Assembly (NCBI RefSeq): GCF_001375595.1
Contig: NZ_CVJQ01000001.1
Span: 2,321,001-2,385,000, forward strand
Direction of reading: 5' to 3'
Source of the DNA: Phenylobacterium immobile (ATCC 35973)
GTDB lineage: Bacteria; Pseudomonadota; Alphaproteobacteria; Caulobacterales; Caulobacteraceae
Length of the DNA: 64,000 nt
This document shows, piece by piece, positions 51,461-59,433 of this stretch. The notes under the pieces were generated by a model, which was not told the DNA's origin, made no database searches, and saw nothing but the letters and a program-made list of their open reading frames with translations. Within the stretch, counting starts at the first letter, position 1. Each line of letters begins with the position of its first letter. A program made the translations under genes and the position numbers.

Positions 51461-51898
51461 TCAGGCCGCGCGATAGGCCGCCGGCCAGGTCGCCCGCAAC
51501 GGGGCAGGCAGGTGTTGAATGATCTTGGTGATCTCGCCGGGATCGAGCCGGTTCGCCATGACGCTGAAGACCGCCTCGACCGCGCCCAGGGCTTCTCGCG
51601 GAAAATGCGGCGGCAATTGATTTGCGACAGCCTCGGCGAAAGCCTTTGGATCGCGCAGGTTCGTGGGGGGAAGAGCCTGCCATCCCTCCAGGAAAACGCC
51701 GCGAAGCAACAACGGCAGTTGAGAGGACAGTCCGAGCACCGCCTCCAGGGGCAGACGGTCGCGCAGAACATGCAGCACAGCTCTAAGCGCCCCATAGGCC
51801 TGCCGCCGGTCACAGGGAGGAAGCTCCGCCTCCAGCCGGCTCAGCCATTGGTTGGCTTCCTGAACCGTGGTGTCGAAGACCTCTAGACCAGTGCTCAT
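51461..51898 (-). CDS. DUF2267 family protein
   Basis: 145 residues: VQEANQWLSRLEAELPPCDR, RQAYGALRAVLHVLRDRLPL and SSQLPLLLRGVFLEGWQALP are characteristic of DUF2267, a helical family with an internal duplication (second half AEAVANQLPPHFPREALGAV; VMANRLDPGEITKIIQHLPA). Function unknown; frequently found in stress and low-oxygen clusters. First gene of the operon with a perfect FNR box 49 bases upstream. Confidence 0.9.
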   Translation of the reverse strand: MSTGLEVFDTTVQEANQWLSRLEAELPPCDRRQAYGALRAVLHVLRDRLPLEAVLGLSSQLPLLLRGVFLEGWQALPPTNLRDPKAFAEAVANQLPPHFPREALGAVEAVFSVMANRLDPGEITKIIQHLPAPLRATWPAAYRAA

Positions 51899-51946
51899 GG
51901 GGGCGCTCCTTCAAAGTGAATTCTGCGCTCGGCGCGCCTGACCGCG

Positions 51947-51960
51947 TTGATGTCGATCAA
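51947..51960. promoter_or_regulatory. FNR/FixK-type box
   Basis: TTGATGTCGATCAA, a perfect palindrome, 49 bases before the DUF2267 start codon on the minus strand. Confidence 0.88.
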
Positions 51961-52358
51961 GTCAGCTCATCGCCTTTTGGCCTCCGTCTCGACAGCGACC
52001 GCCGGCTGGCGCAGCTTGGCCGTCGCCGAACAGTCGGTGTGGTGTTTCTTCGCCGCGGCCGGGAGCATCGTTCTGCTTGGCCACTTCGCCTGGGCTCGCC
52101 GGCGACATCTGGTGGTGGCCGCGGCGTGACGGTCGCGCCGCCCGGTTAAGCGGTGGTGGGTGTTCGAAGGCTGTAGACGGGAAGGAATGCGCGACCGGAC
52201 CTGCTGCACGGGCTACAGATCCGGTCTGATTTCTCACTCGGCCAGATCCTCGTGTCCTGGCTTGAGGCGGCGATTCAATCCCGAGGGACTGAGCCGACTT
52301 CAAGCTGTCTTTCGGCCGCTTGAAGCCTCATCAAAATAGTAAGCCCCGAAGTTGGAAG
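51961..52358. other. Spacer without supported gene
   Basis: About 400 bases between divergent FNR-controlled units. A hydrophobic frame (51950-52129, plus) starts inside the FNR box and is therefore unlikely to be real. No RNA or repeat recognised. Confidence 0.35.
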
Positions 52359-52372
52359 TTGACGTTGGTCAA
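52359..52372. promoter_or_regulatory. FNR/FixK-type box (distal)
   Basis: TTGACGTTGGTCAA, a perfect TTGAC-N4-GTCAA palindrome upstream of the triple-BON gene, 56 bases ahead of a second box. Confidence 0.82.
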
Positions 52373-52414
52373 CTTGCCCACGTTTTCTTTCGACGGAGCA
52401 AAGTTCCTGGGCTG

Positions 52415-52428
52415 TTGACCGACGTCAA
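52415..52428. promoter_or_regulatory. FNR/FixK-type box (proximal)
   Basis: TTGACCGACGTCAA, a perfect TTGAC-N4-GTCAA palindrome 74 bases before the BON gene start. Confidence 0.82.
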
Positions 52429-52501
52429 CACGTGCTGGAGCCGCGCGAATCAGATGAGGGCTCGGCCGCGACAGTCGAGGCCGCAACCTGGAGCCAGAAC
52501 C

Positions 52502-53149
52502 ATGGATGACAAGGCCCTCAAGAAGAGTGTGACCGCCGAACTGGAATGGACACCAAGCATCGACGCTGCTGACATCGGCGTCACCGTCGAAAACGGCATC
52601 GTGCGCCTTACCGGCCACGTCGCCAATTACGCCCAGAAGATCGCCGCGGAAAACGCCGTGAAGCGGGTCAAGGGCGTCCGCGGCCTCGTCGAGGACCTGG
52701 AGATTCGCGCCTTCGTCGAAACCTATACCGACGAGGCCATCGCCGCCCGTGTCGCGAATATGCTCGATTGGGACGTCACGGTTCCGAAAGACACCGTGAA
52801 GGTGAAGGTCGAAAACGGCTTCGTGACGCTGACCGGGCAGGTCGACTGGCAATATCAGCGCTCCGCCGCCGAACAGGGCGTCCGGCGGCTGCAGGGCGTC
52901 CGTGGGTTCAGCAACCAGGTGCAGCTCAAGCCCCATGTCCAGGCCAGCGACGTCAAGCGCCGCATCGAAGCCGCGTTAGAGCGTCAGGCTGAAGTCGAAG
53001 CCGACAAGATCAGCATTTCGGTCGATGGCGGCAAGGTGCGTCTGGACGGCAAGGTGCGCGCCTGGTTCGAGCGTGACATCATCGAGCGGGCCGCCTGGGC
53101 CGCCCCCGGGGTAAGCGCGGTCGAAGACCGCGTCTCCATCGGCTACTAG
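52502..53149 (+). CDS. Triple-BON domain protein
   Basis: 215 residues from ATG 52502 (MDDKALKKSVTAELEWTPSI). Three BON units follow one another: IGVTVENGIVRLTGHVANYA, VKVKVENGFVTLTGQVDWQY and ISISVDGGKVRLDGKVRAWF, each with the conserved G-x-V-x-L-x-G. There is no signal peptide, so the protein is cytoplasmic, unlike OsmY. Two consecutive FNR-type boxes upstream suggest strong control by oxygen. Exact function unknown; the family binds membranes or lipids. Confidence 0.92.
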   Translation: MDDKALKKSVTAELEWTPSIDAADIGVTVENGIVRLTGHVANYAQKIAAENAVKRVKGVRGLVEDLEIRAFVETYTDEAIAARVANMLDWDVTVPKDTVKVKVENGFVTLTGQVDWQYQRSAAEQGVRRLQGVRGFSNQVQLKPHVQASDVKRRIEAALERQAEVEADKISISVDGGKVRLDGKVRAWFERDIIERAAWAAPGVSAVEDRVSIGY

Positions 53150-53560
53150 CGGCGGGGCGCCGCCAAATGGCGGCGCTCCCCTCATACCTCAATGCTGCGA
53201 GCGCTGCAGGTCGACTCGGGTGGCGACTTCCGCGCTCCAGACGCGCAGGCAGGCTCGGGCGCAGACGATCGCTATCTCGTCACACCCGGCCATCGATAGC
53301 GACGTCAAAGGTTTCGACCCCTTCCGTAGCGCCGAACTCGGGCCGCGAGAGCGCTTCCGGATGGCGCAGGGTGACAACCGCATCCCGGTATCCGGCCGAC
53401 CAGTGCTAGGTCCCTCGAATACTCTCTGCCCACAAGGGACACGGCCTGCCAGTGCTGCTGAGCAAGGCGGGCGGCATTGCCGTTGACTCCGATACAACTA
53501 TGGCGCGCAATCTCCAAGCTTCGCACCCCTTCCGCATCGCTGACTCGGCTGGAGCTTGGC
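53150..53560. other. Spacer without supported gene
   Basis: About 410 bases. Several short frames on the minus strand read like fragments (for example LRHPEALSRPEFGATEGV near 53330) but do not join into a gene; this may be the trace of a decayed gene. No regulatory motif recognised. Confidence 0.35.
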
Positions 53561-53746
53561 ATGGAGGAACACGCGCATCGTAAGAACATTGAACGGTTCG
53601 AGCATGACTTGTTGCTCGAGACCGATCCGGCGAGGTGCGCTCTGCTCAAAGGCTTGCTCCGGAACGAACGAGGTCAACTCGAGAGGGTCGTCGCGGCGAA
53701 AGCAGCGGAGCTAAAGGCCGGAGCAAAGCCGTCCAACCTCCTCTGA
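53561..53746 (+). CDS. Small hypothetical helical protein
   Basis: 61 residues from ATG 53561 (MEEHAHRKNIERFEHDLLLE) with GGAG seven bases ahead. Entirely helical and charged; contains ETDPARCALLKGLLRNERGQ. Similar short proteins with an E-x-D-x-x-R-x-x-L-x-x-L-L pattern occur widely in alphaproteobacteria, but I know no function. Convergent with the HlyD-like gene. Confidence 0.6.
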   Translation: MEEHAHRKNIERFEHDLLLETDPARCALLKGLLRNERGQLERVVAAKAAELKAGAKPSNLL

Positions 53747-53795
53747 AGGATGACAGCTAGCGCGAGCGGCCCCGACCGAATGGGGCCCGCATCAG

Positions 53796-55010
53796 CTAGG
53801 GAGTCGGCCGGGGTCGAACGCGCGCACCGTCCGCGAGCGACTGGTTCGGATGCAGCACGACCTGATCGCCCGGGTTCAGACCCGACCGGACCTCAGCCTG
53901 GTCGCCGTTGTTCTGCCCTATCTCGACGAACCGCAGCCGGGCGCGACCGCCTTCGACCTTGAACACCGCCCACCGCCCCTGACTGCGAAAAAGGGCGGCT
54001 ACCGGTGTGCGAACAACCGTATCCGCCTGCCAAACCGTGACCGCGACCTCGACCCTGTAGCCATGACCGACCGTGCTCCAGGCGGCGGGAGGATCGATCG
54101 GATCGATGATGACATTAACCCGCTGCTCCTCGACTCCGAGCGCCGAGACCTTGAGAAACCCGTAGGGCTCGACCCGTCGAACCCTGCCGCGAAGCGCCGG
54201 CCCCTCCCCCCAGGCCTCGATCCTGGCCGCCGCACCAGCCGGTATCCGCGCCGCGTCGCCAGAGAGCAGTTCGGCCACGACCTCGAGATGGCCGGGATCG
54301 CCGATTTCCATGATCGGCGCGCCCTGGGCGATGACGCTTTCGCTCTGCTGCAATACCCGCAGGACGCGGCCTTCGACCGGCGCGCGGATCGTCACGGCCC
54401 GGGCGGTGACGCTCGCCGCGCGCGGCTCGATCAGACGGGCGCGGGCGGCTTCAAGCGCCGCCTCTTGCAAGGCGACGCCAGCGCGGGCGTTCGCAGTTGC
54501 CGCGCCCGCGGTGCGAACATCCAGGCGGGCGCGGTCCAAGGCGCTCTGCGACGCGACGGACGCCGCAGCCAAGGTCTCGATACGGGCGCCCTCCAGCTGC
54601 GCATGGGCCAGGCGAGCCTCCGCGCCCTCCAACTCCGCCCGGGCCAGGGCAAGGGCCGCTTCGGCCGAGCGGACCCCAGCCTCGACCTCCTGACGGGAAC
54701 GCTCGTCGACAAAAGTCGGTGGAGCGGGTTGGATGGTTGCAATCACCGCCCCCGCCTGCACGCGCTCGCCCGCCCGGTCGCCGATCCGCAGCAGCCGGCC
54801 GGACACCGGCGCGGAGACCACATAGACCTCGCGGGCCCGCGTGCGCGCCTCGTCGCGAACAGCGACGGTGAGAGGACCACGGCTGACTTCGCCCACGTCC
54901 ACCGAGACCGGCTGCGGTCGAAAGGCGAAGAGCAGCAATATCGCGAGCGCCAAGGCGGCGGTCGCCCAGAACACGGTCCGGAAGTTGAGGTGCAACCAGC
55001 TCGTCGTCAC
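53796..55010 (-). CDS. HlyD/RND-type periplasmic adaptor
   Basis: 404 residues from GTG 55010, four bases after the permease stop. One N-terminal membrane anchor (VFWATAALALAILLLFAFRP), lipoyl/barrel-sandwich halves (VSAPVSGRLLRIGDRAGERV; IRAPVEGRVLRVLQQSESVI) around a long alpha-hairpin (VRSAEAALALARAELEGAEA), and a C-terminal beta-barrel. It forms the adaptor of a MacAB-like tripartite exporter with the upstream ABC ATPase and permease. An outer-membrane partner could be the TolC-family gene at 63274. Confidence 0.92.
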   Translation of the reverse strand: MTTSWLHLNFRTVFWATAALALAILLLFAFRPQPVSVDVGEVSRGPLTVAVRDEARTRAREVYVVSAPVSGRLLRIGDRAGERVQAGAVIATIQPAPPTFVDERSRQEVEAGVRSAEAALALARAELEGAEARLAHAQLEGARIETLAAASVASQSALDRARLDVRTAGAATANARAGVALQEAALEAARARLIEPRAASVTARAVTIRAPVEGRVLRVLQQSESVIAQGAPIMEIGDPGHLEVVAELLSGDAARIPAGAAARIEAWGEGPALRGRVRRVEPYGFLKVSALGVEEQRVNVIIDPIDPPAAWSTVGHGYRVEVAVTVWQADTVVRTPVAALFRSQGRWAVFKVEGGRARLRFVEIGQNNGDQAEVRSGLNPGDQVVLHPNQSLADGARVRPRPTP

Positions 55011-55014
55011 AGGC

Positions 55015-57390
55015 CTATTCTCCGGTCTTGAGGGCTGCAGCCAAGTCCAACCGGTCAATCTGGCCGCGCACCATCAGGCTCGAAACCGCGGTGATGGCGA
55101 GCACCAGGGCGGCCGTGACCCCAAAGGTCGCCGGGGAAACTGCGAAAGGGAGCCGAAACAGGTCCGAACTCATCGCACGCGACAGGTACCAGGCGAGCAG
55201 CGCGCCCGCCCCTGCGCCCAGGGGCAGGGCCAGCAGCGTCAGGAAGGCGACTTCGCCGAGCAGGATGTAGGAGACGTCCGCGCGAGAGAACCCGAGCACC
55301 CGTAGAGAGGCCAGTTCCCGCTGTCGTTCGGCGAACGAGATGCGCAGGCTGTTGTAGACGACCCCGATGGCGATCAGGCTCGCAAAGCCGAATAGGATGA
55401 GGATGGATCGGCCGAGGTTTTCGTCGACCATGGCGGCCAGGCGCCTGACCGCCTCCGCCTGCAGCCCCACGCCGGAGATGGCGGGAGCCTCCTTCAGGCG
55501 GGCATAGAGCTCCTCGGTCTCCGCTGCATCGACCGTGAGCCATGCCCCCGAGACCTGGCCGCCTTCGCCCAGCGCCCGGTTCAACTCCTCGATACGCATG
55601 CGCGCGCCGGAACCGACATAACTCGTGGTGACCGCCGAGACGGGGAGAACTAGCAAGGGGCGCCGGCCCGAAGTGACCTGCGCCTCGACGGTGTCGCCCG
55701 GCTCGACGTCGAGCTTGGCGGCCAAGTCTGCCGACAGGACCAGGCCGCCAGGGTGGGGCGACACCGGCCGGTCATCGGCATCGACCATCCTCGACAGGGC
55801 GCCGTCGAGCGGCGCGCCCGTAATCACCGCGCGTTCCTCGCGCGCGCCATTGCGGAGGCGGACGGGGACCACGCGGAAGGGCTCCGCCGTCAACACGCCG
55901 GCCTCGCCAGCGAGCGCGAACAGGGCGGCGCGCGGTCGAGGCTCGACGAAACTCACCGCCACGTCGTACGGGTTTGAGGCGTCGAAACTCGAGTCGATCA
56001 TGACCTTGACGCCGTCCATCATCGACAGGGTGCCAATCAGGAGGGCGCCGGAGGCTACGATCCCGGCCACCGTCAGCGCCGCGCGCCCCGGCCAGCGGAT
56101 GATCTGGCGCAGGATCATGCGCGACTGTTGATCGAGGAACCTGAGCCGGGTGATCCAGGAGCCCACGGCCTTCGAGTAGTCTGGGGGCGCCGAAGGCGTC
56201 ATGGCTTCTGCCGGATTCAGCGCCGCGGCTCGCCGAACCGCGAGGGCGGCGCCGCCCATCACCGTCACCACTGCGACCCCGATGACGATCGCGTAGTCGG
56301 CCGGATTCGCCTCGAACAGCAGGAAGGGAAAGCGGTAGTATCGAATGTAGAGCTCGGCCGTCGCCTGACCGAGCCAGATCCCCGCCGCGCCGCCGATCAA
56401 AACGCCCGCCGCCACGATCGCGGCGACGAGCTTGAGGTAGTGGCCGATGATCTGGGAGTCGCGATAGCCGAACGCCTTCAACAGACCAATGCTGCCCCGC
56501 TGGACCGCGATCAGCCGCGAAACCACGACATTGACCAGGAACGCCGCCACGAGCAGGAAGACCGGGGGCAGGACCCGGCCCATCGTCGCCAACTGGTCGA
56601 TCTCGCTGGACAGGAACGCGTCCGAAATCTGGTCGGCGCGAGCGTAGGCGCCGGGCGCTCCATAGGGCTCCAGAAGCCTATCCAGGCGGGCGATCACCGC
56701 CGGCGACGACGCGCCGCGGGACAGCCGCACGACCGCCTCGTTGAAGGCCTCATCCTGATTGACCGCCTGCGCCAGCGCGCTGCGCCGCATCCACAGCACC
56801 CCGAACATGCGGTCGTCGGGCACGAACTGGCCGGGCCCGATGGCGTAGACATGTTCCGGCGACAGGACGACGCCCACGACCTGGAGCTTTCTTCGACCGC
56901 CTCGCAAGGTCGCCGGGACAGCGTCGCCGATCTGCAGCCCGTGGGCGTCGGCAAAGGCCTGCAGGACCACGGCCTCGTCGCGCCGGCCCAGGTCGGGAAG
57001 GCGACCGCGCAGCAAATGAAGGCGATTGACCGCGGGCTCGCCCACGTCCGGCAGCGACAGAACCTCACCGGTCGCCGGGGCGCTCATGCCTTCCATTGCG
57101 AAAAGCGCCGGCATCCGAATGCGAGTCTCCGCGGCCTGGACGCCGTCGATGGCCATGATGTCGGCGATCAGGCGCTCTGGAGCGCGCACTGTCGGGGCCC
57201 AGATGTCGGCGAACTGATAGCGCTCGTAGTAGGCTTGGCGGGTTCCCTGCAGGGAACTCAGCATCCCCGCCGACAGAAGATGGACCGCGACGCCGCCTGC
57301 GATGACGAAGGCGATCGCGAGGGCCTGGGCCTTCATGCGCCACAGATCACGGACCAGCTTGCGGTCGAGCGAGCCCATCCAGTTCGGCAT
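55015..57390 (-). CDS. FtsX-like ABC transporter permease
   Basis: 791 residues from ATG 57390 (MPNWMGSLDRKLVRDLWRMK); GTG 57399, overlapping the ATPase stop as GTGA, is an equally good start. It has an N-terminal helix, a large periplasmic domain, three helices, a linker, then a second set: two FtsX domains (FLVAAFLVNVVVSRLIAVQR; ILFGFASLIAIGVVYNSLRI). This ten-helix, two-FtsX-domain layout is that of long MacB/LolE-like permeases which work without a separate second subunit gene. Substrate unknown. Confidence 0.92.
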   Translation of the reverse strand: MPNWMGSLDRKLVRDLWRMKAQALAIAFVIAGGVAVHLLSAGMLSSLQGTRQAYYERYQFADIWAPTVRAPERLIADIMAIDGVQAAETRIRMPALFAMEGMSAPATGEVLSLPDVGEPAVNRLHLLRGRLPDLGRRDEAVVLQAFADAHGLQIGDAVPATLRGGRRKLQVVGVVLSPEHVYAIGPGQFVPDDRMFGVLWMRRSALAQAVNQDEAFNEAVVRLSRGASSPAVIARLDRLLEPYGAPGAYARADQISDAFLSSEIDQLATMGRVLPPVFLLVAAFLVNVVVSRLIAVQRGSIGLLKAFGYRDSQIIGHYLKLVAAIVAAGVLIGGAAGIWLGQATAELYIRYYRFPFLLFEANPADYAIVIGVAVVTVMGGAALAVRRAAALNPAEAMTPSAPPDYSKAVGSWITRLRFLDQQSRMILRQIIRWPGRAALTVAGIVASGALLIGTLSMMDGVKVMIDSSFDASNPYDVAVSFVEPRPRAALFALAGEAGVLTAEPFRVVPVRLRNGAREERAVITGAPLDGALSRMVDADDRPVSPHPGGLVLSADLAAKLDVEPGDTVEAQVTSGRRPLLVLPVSAVTTSYVGSGARMRIEELNRALGEGGQVSGAWLTVDAAETEELYARLKEAPAISGVGLQAEAVRRLAAMVDENLGRSILILFGFASLIAIGVVYNSLRISFAERQRELASLRVLGFSRADVSYILLGEVAFLTLLALPLGAGAGALLAWYLSRAMSSDLFRLPFAVSPATFGVTAALVLAITAVSSLMVRGQIDRLDLAAALKTGE

Positions 57391-57395
57391 GGCGC

Positions 57396-58187
57396 TCACC
57401 AGGAAATGTCCCGGGGCTGGCGCCTGTCCCGATTCTCGCGGACCTCGCGCACCTGACCGTCGGCGAACAGCACGACGCGGTCGGCGATCGCCGCGATCGC
57501 GGCATTGTGGGTGATCAGCAGGGTCGTGGCGCGCAGGGTGTCGTTGACGGTCTTCAGCGCCTCCAGCACCCGCACGCCCGTCGCGGAATCCAGGGCGCCT
57601 GTCGGCTCGTCGCAAAGCAATACGGACGGCTGCTTGGCGACGGCGCGCGCGATGGCGACGCGCTGCTGCTCGCCGCCGGACAACTGGGCCGGAAAATGGT
57701 CTAGGCGGTTCTCGAGACCGACCATGGCGAGCGCCGTCTCGGGAGTCAGCGGCGCCTCGGCGATCTCGGTCACCAACGCCACGTTCTCGCGCGCGGTCAG
57801 GCTGGGCATCAGGTTGTAGAATTGGAAGACGAAGCCGACATGGCGACGGCGATACTCCGTGAGGCGCCGCTCATTCGCGTGACTGATGTCGTCGCCCCGG
57901 AACTGGATCTGGCCCGCCGTCGGCGTGTCCAGGCCGCCGAGGATGTTGAGAAACGTCGACTTGCCGCTGCCGGAGGCGCCGAGCACCACCACCATTTCGC
58001 CTTCAGGCAGGTCCAGGTCCACCCCGCGCAAGGCGGGCGCCGCCGCCGGCCCTGAGCCATAGACCTTGGTGACCCCTCGGGCGCGGAAGCACAGACCCGG
58101 CGCTGTCGGGCCCCCGTCGCTCGGCGCTGGGTCCGGTGGGCGGGTTTGACGCCTAGGCGCCCGGGTATGCTTGCTCAGCAGGGGCAT
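57396..58187 (-). CDS. ABC transporter ATP-binding protein (LolD/MacB type)
   Basis: 263 residues: Walker [11 protein letters not shown] near residue 75, Q-loop [20 protein letters not shown], signature [16 protein letters not shown], Walker [16 protein letters not shown] and the H-loop [10 protein letters not shown]. First gene of the exporter operon ATPase-permease-adaptor. An FNR-like box 59 bases upstream places the operon in the same oxygen-responsive set. N-terminal 30 residues are disordered and basic. Confidence 0.95.
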   Translation of the reverse strand: MPLLSKHTRAPRRQTRPPDPAPSDGGPTAPGLCFRARGVTKVYGSGPAAAPALRGVDLDLPEGEMVVVLGASGSGKSTFLNILGGLDTPTAGQIQFRGDDISHANERRLTEYRRRHVGFVFQFYNLMPSLTARENVALVTEIAEAPLTPETALAMVGLENRLDHFPAQLSGGEQQRVAIARAVAKQPSVLLCDEPTGALDSATGVRVLEALKTVNDTLRATTLLITHNAAIAAIADRVVLFADGQVREVRENRDRRQPRDISW

Positions 58188-58245
58188 AGGCAGCGGTGAT
58201 CCGTGTCAGCCAGCCCGCACCCTAGCGGAGGGGGAATCGGAGACC

Positions 58246-58259
58246 CTGACTTGGATCAA
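58246..58259. promoter_or_regulatory. FNR/FixK-like box
   Basis: On the minus strand TTGATCCAAGTCAG: TTGAT-N4-GTCAG, one or two changes from the consensus, 59 bases before the ABC ATPase start. Confidence 0.6.
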
Positions 58260-58311
58260 GAGTTGCCGGTTGGAGCTCGTAGGCTTCTCCCGCGAGAGGC
58301 TCGCCCACCGC

Positions 58312-59378
58312 CTAGGGTGTGATGGCCACTTTCAGCACCCCGTCGCGCTGGTGTGAGAAGAGGTCGTAGGCCTCGACGATCTGGTCGAGGCTGAAGCGGT
58401 GCGTGACCAGCGGACGGGTGTCCAACCTCCCCGAAGCGATCGTGTCCATCAGCCGCCGCATGCGCTCTTTGCCTCCGGGACACAGCGTCGTCACGATCTT
58501 GTGGTCCCCGAGTCCGGCCATGAAGGCGTCAAGCGGGATCCTGAGGTCGCTGGAATAGACGCCGAGCGAAGACAGGGTCCCGCCCGGGCGAAGCACCCGC
58601 AGGGCGGCCTCAAAGGTCTCCTGGCGTCCCAGGGCCTCAATCGCCACATCGACCCCGCGGCCGTCCGTCAGCCGCATGATCTCGCCGACAACGTCCCCTT
58701 TCGTGAAGTCCACGATGTGGTCGGCGCCCATCCGGCGGGAGATGGCCATCCGCTCGGGCACGGATTCCACGCCGATGATGGTGGTGGCCCCCATCAAGCG
58801 CGCGCCGGCCGTGGCGCACAGCCCGATCGGACCCTGGGCGAAGACGGCGACCGTATCGCCGATGCGCACCTGTCCGCTTTCGGCCCCGGAAAACCCCGTC
58901 GACATGATGTCGGGGCACATGAGCACCTGCTCGTCGCTCAGTCCGTCCGGGATCAGCGCCAGATTGGTCATGGCGTCCGGGACCAGGAGGTACTCGGCCT
59001 GGGCGCCGTCTATCGTGTTGCCGAAGCGCCAGCCGCCCATCGGCTTGAAACCATGCTTGGTGCCGGCGCCGTCCTGGGAGTGATAGCCGCACAGGCAGGC
59101 GGCGCTATGACCGCTCGGGGTAATGGCGCCCGCGATCACCCGCTGCCCCTCTGTGTAGCCTGCACCGCGGACCCAAGCTTCTCGATGACACCGACCGGCT
59201 CATGGCCGATCGTCAGCCCCCGCGCCACCGGGTATTCGCCCTTCAGGATGTGGACATCCGTTCCGCAGATGGTGGTGGTGGTCACGCGGATCACGGCGTC
59301 GAGCGGCCCGGGCTCCGGGACGGGCTTATCCTCGAGCACGATCCGGTTCGGCTCGACGAACACGGCGGCTTTCATCAT
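58312..59378 (-). pseudogene. Zinc-dependent alcohol dehydrogenase with a frameshift
   Basis: Two frames join into one dehydrogenase. The first, from ATG 59378, reads MMKAAVFVEPNRIVLEDKPV and GTDVHILKGEYPVARGLTIG HEPVGVIEKLG, with the catalytic-zinc Cys and His. Near 59160 one G is missing from GGGCTAC, and the rest continues in another frame: GYTEGQRVIAGAITPSGHSA, with the structural cysteines altered, then TVAVFAQGPIGLCATAGARL and GADHIVDFTKGDVVGEIMRL. Restoring one base gives a full protein of about 355 residues. It is either a sequencing or assembly error or a recent loss. Confidence 0.85.
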
Positions 59379-59433
59379 CTGAACCACGGTTCTTTTCCTC
59401 TGATGCAAGTTGAGCGGCCGCCGCGGCGCGGCG

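Noticed and set aside
51950-52129. Hydrophobic 60-codon plus-strand frame
   Set aside because: Its start codon lies inside the FNR box that serves the divergent DUF2267 operon.
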